Source: Actinomycetota bacterium (lineage in GTDB: Bacteria > Actinomycetota > Coriobacteriia > Anaerosomatales > JAHIQC01). From it: DNA of 5,036 nt. Below the pieces are notes generated by a model, which had not been told where the DNA came from, ran no database searches, and worked only from the letters and a program-made list of their open reading frames with translations. A program made the position numbers and the translations under genes. The stretch is from contig JAHIQC010000159.1 in the NCBI GenBank assembly GCA_018902765.1, forward strand, positions 1 to 5,036. The letters are read 5' to 3'. Positions 1-4,526 of the stretch are shown here, in pieces; position 1 is the stretch's first letter; each line of letters begins with the position of its first letter.

Positions 1-394
1 AGGGCACCAGATGATCGGGGTTGGACTCGCAGCTGACTTCGCGAATCGAGAAGAGCGACTTGGCGCGATCGATGATGTCGGTGAGCTCGTCGATCATGAC
101 GGTAGGCGTACCGCCGCCAATGTACATGGAGTCAAAGTCGTAGCCCAGATCGGCCACCATCTGCAGCTCGCGCTTCAGGCTCGCGAAGTACGGCAAAGCG
201 CGCGCCTCGGAGAACGGGAAGCGGTTGAACGAGCAGTAAGGGCAGAGCCTCGTGCAGAACGGTATGTGCACGTAGAGCATGTACTTGCGGCCTTGAACCG
301 GACCGGGCAACGTACGCACATCGGCAGGACTCAGCTTCAGATACTCGTTGTTCGAGCGTCGGACCTGGCTTGTCAAAAGACGTTCAGCAAGCAT
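1..394 (-). CDS. Coproporphyrinogen III oxidase-like radical SAM protein (5' part, runs off left edge)
   Basis: Only the first 131 codons are visible. I translated them from the minus strand. An N-terminal extension of about 40 residues (rich in Arg and Leu) leads into YVHIPFC at 41-47. The radical SAM cysteine motif is C47-x3-C51-x2-C54 in the sequence CTRLCPYCSF, which would bind a 4Fe-4S cluster and S-adenosylmethionine. YIGGGTPT (91-98) and ESNPD (123-127) match the conserved GGTPT and E-x-NP strands of the HemN/HemW superfamily. The residue after the third cysteine is Ser-Phe rather than the extra cysteine of true HemN (CxxxCxxCxC), so this is more like HemW or other HemN-like enzymes. 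The long N-terminal extension argues against a standard HemW, which begins close to the HIPFC motif. The ATG start is fixed because the purD stop codon TAG is in frame just upstream (403-401). The gap to purD is 6 bases, and a GGAAGG sequence inside the purD end can serve as ribosome binding site. Substrate (haem precursor, haem, or other) cannot be decided. Confidence 0.9.
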   Translation of the reverse strand, partial: MLAERLLTSQVRRSNNEYLKLSPADVRTLPGPVQGRKYMLYVHIPFCTRLCPYCSFNRFPFSEARALPYFASLKRELQMVADLGYDFDSMYIGGGTPTVMIDELTDIIDRAKSLFSIREVSCESNPDHLVP

Positions 395-400
395 TCGCCC

Positions 401-1687
401 CTAGTCCTTCCAGGCGTCCCGGCCGCGCTGGGCCTTCGCGCCTATATCGGTACGGAAGAACATGCTTTCCCAGGTGATGCAGTCCACGGCGTCGTAGGCA
501 CGCTGCCGCGCCTCGGCGAATGAGGCGCCGAGCGCCGTCACGTTGAGTACGCGTCCACCAGCGGTCAGCAATGTGCCATCGGCGCTGAGCGTCGTTCCGG
601 CGTGGTACACCGTCACGCCAGGGATCACCGCAGCGCGCTCCACGCCCAGGATCATCTTTCCTGTCTTGTACTCTCCCGGATATCCGCCACTCGCTATGAC
701 AACACTCACCGCCCATTCGGGCTTCCATGCCAGATCGACGTCGGCCAAACGCTGCTCCGCACATGCGAGCATAATCTCGGCTAGGTCGCCATCCAAGCGC
801 GGCAACACGACCTGGGTCTCCGGGTCGCCGAAGCGCGCGTTGAACTCGAGGAGCTTTGGGCCCTCGTCGGTGAGGATGAAGCCTCCGTAGAGCACTCCTC
901 GGTAATCGATGCCCTCTGACCGAAGTCCGGCGACGGTGCGCTCCATGACATCGAGCATCGCGTCGTACTCGGCGTCGGTCACGATTGGTACGGGCGAGTA
1001 CACGCCCATACCGCCGGTATTGGGGCCCTCATCGTTCTCGTAGGCGCGCTTGTGGTCCTGCGCCGGCGCCATCGGCACCACAGTGATGCCATCAGTGAAC
1101 GCGAGTAGCGAACACTCGGGGCCAGTGAGGAACTCTTCGACAAGCACGGTGTTGCCAGCCTCGCCGAAACGGCCCTCGAAACACTCCTTGATCGCCTCTC
1201 GAGCCGTGTGCACGTCCATCGCCACGGTCACGCCCTTGCCTGCGGCAAGCCCGTCAGCTTTGATGACTATCGGTGCGCTTACCTCGCCCAGATAGCCGAG
1301 CGCCTCCTCCAGATCGGTGAATGCCGAGGAAAAGCCCGCCGGAAGCCCGTGACGAGCCATGAGTTCCTTGGAAAACGACTTGCTTCCCTCGAGTCGAGCG
1401 CCGGAAGCACCGGGGCCGAACACAGGGATACCCGCTTCGCGGACGACATCAGCAACGCCTGCGACGAGCGGAGCCTCGGGGCCGATGACCACGAGACCGA
1501 CATCGTTCGCCAACGCGTAGCCGGCAACAGCGTCGCCGTCTTCGACGTCGAGCGATATGTTCTTGGCGATTCCCGCAGTGCCCCCGTTGCCGGGTGCGAC
1601 GTGGATATCGGTGACGAGCACCGACTCGGCGAGTTTGACGACTATGGCGTGCTCGCGGCCGCCGCCGCCAAGAACGAGGATGCGCAT
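401..1687 (-). CDS. purD: Phosphoribosylamine-glycine ligase (GAR synthetase)
   Basis: The 428-residue protein has the usual length for monofunctional bacterial PurD. It catalyses the second step of cytosolic de novo purine synthesis: 5-phosphoribosylamine + glycine + ATP gives GAR + ADP + phosphate. The N-domain starts with [15 protein letters not shown] and has APGNGGT (31-37) and VVIGPEAPL (66-74). The ATP-grasp region follows, with [14 protein letters not shown] (103-116), the ATP loop [11 protein letters not shown] (143-153), and [20 protein letters not shown] (209-228). The GARS signature RFGDPETQ is at 285-292 with metal ligands in the [10 protein letters not shown] stretch. The C-domain holds ASGGYPG (332-338) and the closing FRTDIG (411-416). 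All hallmark motifs are intact. The ATG start is supported by AGGGGG 9 bases upstream and by the family's conserved N-terminus. The downstream radical SAM gene begins 6 bases after the stop, which suggests an operon. A short tail of about 12 residues follows the usual family end. Confidence 0.98.
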   Translation of the reverse strand: MRILVLGGGGREHAIVVKLAESVLVTDIHVAPGNGGTAGIAKNISLDVEDGDAVAGYALANDVGLVVIGPEAPLVAGVADVVREAGIPVFGPGASGARLEGSKSFSKELMARHGLPAGFSSAFTDLEEALGYLGEVSAPIVIKADGLAAGKGVTVAMDVHTAREAIKECFEGRFGEAGNTVLVEEFLTGPECSLLAFTDGITVVPMAPAQDHKRAYENDEGPNTGGMGVYSPVPIVTDAEYDAMLDVMERTVAGLRSEGIDYRGVLYGGFILTDEGPKLLEFNARFGDPETQVVLPRLDGDLAEIMLACAEQRLADVDLAWKPEWAVSVVIASGGYPGEYKTGKMILGVERAAVIPGVTVYHAGTTLSADGTLLTAGGRVLNVTALGASFAEARQRAYDAVDCITWESMFFRTDIGAKAQRGRDAWKD

Positions 1688-1696
1688 GGAGGAAGG

Positions 1697-1702
1697 CCCC
1701 CT
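1697..1702 (-). promoter_or_regulatory. Ribosome binding site of purD
   Basis: The minus strand reads AGGGGG here, 9 bases before the ATG of purD. It is a purine-rich Shine-Dalgarno variant at normal spacing and supports the assigned start. Confidence 0.55.
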
Positions 1703-1732
1703 GAAAGTCGATGATTCATGCGTTCGAATGTG

Positions 1733-1738
1733 ATTGTA
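1733..1738 (-). promoter_or_regulatory. Candidate -10 box of the purD promoter
   Basis: The minus strand reads TACAAT, which matches the sigma70 -10 consensus TATAAT at five of six positions. It would start a transcript with a leader of roughly 40 bases before purD. No convincing -35 is seen 16-18 bases upstream; that place is taken by a GC-rich dyad, so the promoter may depend on an activator or be mis-assigned. Confidence 0.4.
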
Positions 1739-1748
1739 GCCGAAAGTG

Positions 1749-1764
1749 CGCGCGGCACCGCGCG
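1749..1764. repeat. 7-bp GC-rich inverted repeat at the purD promoter
   Basis: The arms CGCGCGG (1749-1755) and CCGCGCG (1758-1764) are a perfect inverted repeat separated by CA. It lies 11-26 bases upstream of the candidate purD -10, where the spacer and -35 would be, and immediately upstream of the GGGAGGTGG sequence of the small plus-strand ORF. It could be a protein-binding operator or, in RNA, a tight hairpin (a 2-base loop is too small, so the inner pairs would open). Chance in GC-rich DNA cannot be excluded. Confidence 0.35.
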
Positions 1765-1899
1765 TTGGGAGGTGGTACGGTCAAGATCACCGCAGTTGGG
1801 AAAACCCTCTCGAATCACCCGCAGCGGACGATGGACGCACTCAAGAAGAGCGACGAGATCGAGTCGCCCGTGCGCTGCAAGTGGGCACCCAAGGGCTAG
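1765..1899 (+). CDS. Unrecognised small ORF, about 40 residues, start uncertain
   Basis: I do not recognise the product. From 1780 the frame reads VKITAVGKTLSNHPQR and ends with SDEIESPVRCKWAPKG before a TAG at 1897-1899. Over these 39 codons I count G/C at about 54%, 46% and 85% of first, second and third positions, a coding-like pattern for GC-rich DNA. The 22 codons between the upstream ATG (1711) and 1776 have only about 55% GC3, so that start is unlikely. Canonical in-frame starts are TTG at 1765 (used here, no clear ribosome binding site) and ATG at 1831. A strong GGGAGGTGG at 1766-1774 sits just before an ACG codon at 1777, exactly where a start would be expected. The TAG overlaps the stop of the convergent CWB2 gene by two bases. 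One caution: the high-GC codon positions coincide with the extended minus-strand frame of that gene, so composition alone does not prove the strand. It may be a real small protein, a gene with an ACG start, or a remnant. Confidence 0.38.
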   Translation: MGGGTVKITAVGKTLSNHPQRTMDALKKSDEIESPVRCKWAPKG

Positions 1900-3308
1900 T
1901 CGACTGCCGCACTCGCCTCCGCCCATACGCTCTTTGCCACGGCGTTGGGGCCTCCAAGGAATCGAATCTCCTCAATCGCCGATGCGTTTGCTGTGAGGCG
2001 GGTCTTGACCGCCGCCGGCAGTGAGTTCTTGCGGGTGAGCATGAGCACGCTGCCCGTGCGTCCCTGCAACGGGCCTCCCGCCAGGGCGTCGGCGTAGGTA
2101 TTCCCGCTAGCGAGTGCCACGTGCGCGTAGTCCAGTCCGAACTGGGCCACGGCCCAGTCGGTGAGCAGCGCTGACGTCTCATAGCGGTCAGCGCCACCGA
2201 TGCGCGTGACCGATGGTGCCCCGAACGTTGCAGCTAGACTCGCCTCGGTCGAAGCCGGTATCGCGGCAGTCCCGCCGACCACCACAGCACTGGTAATCCC
2301 GGCGCCGGTCATCTCGTCGAGTGTGTCTTGCGTGATCCCCGATGCGTCGACCATGAACACAGGGAGCTCACCGGCCCAGATCAACGCCGAAGACGCGAGA
2401 ACATCAGCGTAGGTCTCGCCTGTGGCAACGAGCGCCAAAGTCGCCGGCTGTGATGCGTGCGCTGCCACGTAAGCTCCGACCTCGCGGGCTGTCCCGTAGC
2501 GGTCATCGCCCCAAAGGCGAATCACGTCGTCGCCTCCAAGCCAGGTCTTGAGATCGAGTTCCGCCTTGAGCGGCACCACCGACTCACCGCCGACGATGAT
2601 GGCGCGATCGGGCTGCAGCCGACGGATCTCGATCATCGGGTCATACTCGATAGCCGGATACCAGGAAGGGTAGCCGTAGTAGCCCCAGGGCTCGTACACG
2701 GCGCCCGTGAGAATGATCGGTGCATCTGCCACGCCAGCGACACTCGCAGCAAGAAGAGCGTCCGGCCAAGATACGCCTGAGGCAATCACCACTGTGCCAG
2801 TAGTGATGTGCGAAGTGCTGTCATCGATTCCGAGCGGATACGCGGCCTGGGTGATTCGCTCGGCCGTCTGAAAGCGATGTGGGCCGTAGATCGGGGACAC
2901 GGGCGTGACCGCCGGGTTGCGCGTGATGTTGATCCAGCCGAAATCCCCGGGCTCGAAGCTGTTGTACTGAGCGTTCACCTTCCGGGTGCCACTAGTGGTG
3001 CTCGACCAGCCGATCCTTGAGACCTTCACATAGCACGTACTGCCCCACAGAGAGTTCCAGTAGGTGTTCCAGTCGGTGAGGTACAGATCGAAGGTGAAGG
3101 CGCCCCACTCGTCGGTCGTCTGCTCGGCGACCAGCCTCGTGCCCTCATAGAGCTCAACGCTCGCGTACGGCACCGGGTCCAAACTCCCGGACTCCACAAC
3201 TGTGCCGATAAAGGCAGGTGGTCCCTCAGCCATCGCCGATGCTGGGAACATCCCAAGCACAAGTATGCCGAGGACAACAACCCTGATCACTCGCGAAATA
3301 CGCACCAC
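1896..3308 (-). CDS. Secreted cell-wall-binding repeat 2 (CWB2) protein with N-terminal beta domain
   Basis: The 470-residue protein is predicted to be exported. It has Arg residues at 3, 6 and 9, a hydrophobic core (about 10-22) and an Ala-x-Ala site AMA before Glu28. Residues 32-130 resemble a carboxypeptidase-regulatory-like (Ig/transthyretin-like) fold: IGTVVESGSLDPVPYASVELYEG, then a GAFTFDL strand. Three CWB2 (PF04122-type) repeats follow. The first is about 144-250 (HRFQTAERI, VIASGVSWPDALLAASVAG, AIIVGGESVVP). The second is about 265-357 (LWGDDRYGTAREV, VATGETYADVLAS, AVVVGGTAAIP). The third is about 369-468 (RIGGADRYETS, LASGNTYADALAGGPL, IRFLGGPNAV). In this family the repeats act together as a trimeric module that anchors proteins non-covalently to anionic wall polymers, so this is probably a surface protein; no enzyme domain is seen. 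The start is GTG at 3308-3306, with a second GTG next to it; AGGA lies about 10 bases upstream. The first repeat carries an aromatic insertion at about 205-224. The gene stands alone, divergent from padR. Confidence 0.93.
   Translation of the reverse strand: MVRISRVIRVVVLGILVLGMFPASAMAEGPPAFIGTVVESGSLDPVPYASVELYEGTRLVAEQTTDEWGAFTFDLYLTDWNTYWNSLWGSTCYVKVSRIGWSSTTSGTRKVNAQYNSFEPGDFGWINITRNPAVTPVSPIYGPHRFQTAERITQAAYPLGIDDSTSHITTGTVVIASGVSWPDALLAASVAGVADAPIILTGAVYEPWGYYGYPSWYPAIEYDPMIEIRRLQPDRAIIVGGESVVPLKAELDLKTWLGGDDVIRLWGDDRYGTAREVGAYVAAHASQPATLALVATGETYADVLASSALIWAGELPVFMVDASGITQDTLDEMTGAGITSAVVVGGTAAIPASTEASLAATFGAPSVTRIGGADRYETSALLTDWAVAQFGLDYAHVALASGNTYADALAGGPLQGRTGSVLMLTRKNSLPAAVKTRLTANASAIEEIRFLGGPNAVAKSVWAEASAAVD
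2637..2696 (-). other. Aromatic-rich insertion within the first CWB2 repeat
   Basis: Residues about 205-224 of the CWB2 protein contain seven aromatic residues (Tyr/Trp) with several Pro and Gly, between the ILTG strand and the helix that precedes AIIVGG. The same place in repeats two and three is a short loop (MVDASGITQD and MLTRKNSLPA). It is therefore an extension peculiar to the first repeat and probably a surface loop. Confidence 0.6.
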
Positions 3309-3328
3309 GGACCCCCAGTCCTAATTGA

Positions 3329-3348
3329 CTGCGCCTCTCCCAGCGCAG
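3329..3348 (-). repeat. 6-bp inverted repeat in the CWB2 gene leader
   Basis: CTGCGC (3329-3334) and GCGCAG (3343-3348) are perfect inverted arms around an 8-base spacer. On the minus strand the loop reads TGGGAGAG. In the leader RNA of the CWB2 gene this would form a GC-rich hairpin about 20 bases before the GTG start. It could stabilise the mRNA, tune translation or be chance. Confidence 0.35.
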
Positions 3349-3419
3349 CCCAATACGCGTGTGCTCAGAATAGCGCAAACCTACGACACGCAGGACACTT
3401 CTAATCAGCACAATTCGCC

Positions 3420-3430
3420 ATGCGACGCAT
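3420..3430. repeat. 5-bp dyad upstream of the padR -35 box
   Basis: ATGCG and CGCAT flank a single central A. The dyad ends six bases before the -35 hexamer. It might be a second regulator site in the divergent region, but its short arms make chance quite possible. Confidence 0.25.
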
Positions 3431-3436
3431 ATTACC

Positions 3437-3465
3437 TTGACAGACATAGTAGTATGTCTCATGAT
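3437..3465 (+). promoter_or_regulatory. Sigma70-type promoter of the padR operon
   Basis: A perfect -35 hexamer TTGACA lies at 3437-3442. At the ideal 17-base spacing, CATGAT at 3460-3465 matches TATAAT at four of six positions. Transcription would begin near 3471, leaving a short leader that consists almost only of the ribosome binding site before the padR ATG at 3489. The spacer is occupied by a perfect dyad. Confidence 0.7.
3442..3459. promoter_or_regulatory. Candidate PadR operator (7-bp dyad inside the promoter)
   Basis: AGACATA (3442-3448) and TATGTCT (3453-3459) are perfect inverted arms around GTAG. The dyad fills the gap between -35 and -10 of the promoter that reads into padR. PadR dimers typically bind dyads with ACAT/ATGT-type half-sites and often repress their own promoter; here the arms contain ACAT and ATGT. 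Binding would block RNA polymerase, so negative autoregulation of padR and the membrane-protein gene is the likely outcome. The dyad is seen directly; the identity of its ligand is inferred. Confidence 0.62.
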
Positions 3466-3475
3466 GCACTTCGAA

Positions 3476-3481
3476 AGGAGG
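3476..3481 (+). promoter_or_regulatory. Ribosome binding site of padR
   Basis: AGGAGG, within AAAGGAGG, lies 7 bases before the ATG at 3489. This near-perfect anti-Shine-Dalgarno match decides the start. Confidence 0.85.
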
Positions 3482-3488
3482 CGGCCAT

Positions 3489-3842
3489 ATGGGTGACACA
3501 CCGATCAGCAGTGACCTCATTCGGGGGCACATCGACACCATCGTGCTGGGACTGCTCAGCGCGCAGGACCGCTACGGATATGACATCTGCAAGCAAGTGA
3601 CCCTGCTCTCCGACGGCGAATACGAGCTCAAGGAGCCAACGCTCTACTCCTCGGCAAGGCGCATGGAGGCCTCGGGGCTCATTCGCTCCTACTGGGGCGA
3701 GGAATCTCAAGGGGGACGGCGCAAGTATTACGCGATCACGGAACAGGGCAGCACCGCCTACCGAAGAAATCTGGATGACTGGAAGCGCGCGCGCATACTC
3801 ATCGACCGCCTGGTCTCGGGCGAGACCGGGAAGGAGCAGTAA
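3489..3842 (+). CDS. PadR-family transcriptional regulator
   Basis: The 117-residue protein is a small PadR with a winged helix-turn-helix and a short C-terminal dimerisation helix. Diagnostic stretches are LIRGHIDTIVLGLL (10-23), DRYGYDICKQV (27-37), the recognition-helix region KEPTLYSSARRMEASGLI (48-65) and the wing SYWGEESQGGRRKYYAIT (67-84). The helix at about 86-108 (EQGSTAYRRNLDDWKRARIL) would form the dimer interface. The family usually represses transcription, with relief by a small molecule or a partner protein. It has a strong promoter with an embedded dyad and a strong ribosome binding site. Its TAA is followed immediately by the ATG of the membrane-protein gene, so the two are surely co-transcribed and probably translationally coupled. 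PadR genes paired with a permease-prefix or DUF1700/HAAS membrane protein are a common arrangement in Gram-positives. The signal sensed is unknown. Confidence 0.95.
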   Translation: MGDTPISSDLIRGHIDTIVLGLLSAQDRYGYDICKQVTLLSDGEYELKEPTLYSSARRMEASGLIRSYWGEESQGGRRKYYAITEQGSTAYRRNLDDWKRARILIDRLVSGETGKEQ

Positions 3843-4526
3843 ATGGAAGCGATCAAGTACTACGTGAAGGGTGCTTTCCAGGGCGTGACGGAAACGCCGC
3901 AGGTTTTGGAACAGCAAGAGGAACTCATCGCGGATCTCACCGCAAAGGTCGCGGACCTCGTCACCGAGGGTCGCTCGCAGGATGAGGCACTCGGTATGGC
4001 GATCGCGTCGATGGGCGACCTCTCGGCGCTCGTGGCGGAGTTCGAGGCCCCTGGCGACCGGCCGTCGGCCATTCCAACTGCCACCGTGTATTCGAGCAGT
4101 CTGGACTTGCACGTGGTTGCCCTAAGTGTCGGCGTCGGAGCCTTGCTCATGCTCCTTTGCACGGTTCTGGGCGCGCTTACCGGCGCGATCCAGCCAGGCG
4201 CCGGGCTCGTCATGCTGGCGACACTGGTGGCGGCGGCGTGGTGGCTCCGCGGCGCATACCTGCGCTTCGCGGCCGACCCGGACGCAGTGGAAACGCGTGA
4301 ACTCGCGTTCAAACAGCGCAAGCTGTGGTCCCTCATGCCTTGGGCAGGAGTATCCTTCGGCGCGATGGTACTCAACATCGCCAGCGGCACGGATTTCTGG
4401 TTCTGGCCGATCTGGGTCGCGGCAACCGTATACCCGATCTCGATTGTCGCCGAGGAGTTCCTGAGCGGGCGGGCGGAGTTCGCCGCCCCGACGGAACCTA
4501 CAGTCTCCGCTCCCAGCGGCGCATGA
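3843..4526 (+). CDS. Permease prefix domain 1 / HAAS-like membrane protein, PadR partner
   Basis: The 227-residue protein has an N-terminal helical domain (about 1-70) and four predicted membrane segments. The N-domain ([18 protein letters not shown], then [13 protein letters not shown]) matches the pattern of the permease-prefix/DUF1700 (HAAS) domains that accompany PadR regulators. A linker rich in Ser, Pro and Thr (70-87) follows. The membrane segments lie at about 89-113, 118-136, 161-181 and 184-203, with a charged loop at 141-160. The tail is rich in Ala, Pro and Thr. In other proteins the prefix domain is fused to an ABC-type permease; here no permease or ATPase follows, so it is a stand-alone form that may sense or transmit a membrane or envelope signal to PadR. 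AAGGAG at 3831-3836, inside the padR end, lies 6 bases before the ATG and supports coupling. Its last 29 bases overlap the end of the convergent purA. The specific function is not known. Confidence 0.85.
   Translation: MEAIKYYVKGAFQGVTETPQVLEQQEELIADLTAKVADLVTEGRSQDEALGMAIASMGDLSALVAEFEAPGDRPSAIPTATVYSSSLDLHVVALSVGVGALLMLLCTVLGALTGAIQPGAGLVMLATLVAAAWWLRGAYLRFAADPDAVETRELAFKQRKLWSLMPWAGVSFGAMVLNIASGTDFWFWPIWVAATVYPISIVAEEFLSGRAEFAAPTEPTVSAPSGA
4471..4488. terminator. GC-rich hairpin just past the purA stop, terminator-like without T-run
   Basis: GGGCGG (4471-4476) and CCGCCC (4483-4488) form a perfect 6-bp stem with a 6-base loop. It begins about 10 bases past the purA stop on the minus strand and lies within the 3' coding end of the membrane-protein gene. 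Neither strand has a U-tract after it, so it is not a classical intrinsic terminator. It may slow polymerase or protect the 3' end, or simply reflect GC-rich codons. Confidence 0.25.

Larger units (their letters stand above)
3309..3488. promoter_or_regulatory. Divergent intergenic regulatory region between the CWB2 gene and padR
   Basis: This 180-base region is AT-richer than the flanking genes. It contains the padR promoter, operator-like dyads and ribosome binding site on the right, and the CWB2 gene leader on the left. For the leftward gene I see only weak -10 candidates (for example TATTCT on the minus strand around 3368-3373) with no matching -35, so its promoter is not placed. Confidence 0.7.

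Noticed and set aside
11..523. Open plus-strand frame of 170 codons at the left end
   Set aside because: It is antisense to the radical SAM gene and the end of purD, both of which have clear family motifs; its own peptide shows no recognisable domain.
1208..1714. Open plus-strand frame of 168 codons antisense to purD
   Set aside because: It mirrors the codon bias of purD on the other strand and has no ribosome binding site or recognisable domain.
1797..1806. GGG-AAAA-CCC mini-hairpin as a terminator for the CWB2 gene
   Set aside because: A three-pair stem without a following T-run is too weak, and it lies about 90 bases past the stop.
1688..1895. tRNA or riboswitch in the purD leader (for example a purine riboswitch)
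   Set aside because: The leader from the candidate start is only about 40 bases and I see no three-way junction, conserved purine-aptamer loops or tRNA arms.
1841..2197. Open minus-strand frame of 118 codons overlapping the 3' end of the CWB2 gene
   Set aside because: The Arg/Ser-rich composition indicates an out-of-frame translation of the CWB2 repeat region.
3459..4112. Open minus-strand frame of 217 codons opposite padR and its partner
   Set aside because: It covers the padR promoter and both plus-strand genes, which have strong family matches; it is a shadow of GC-rich codons.
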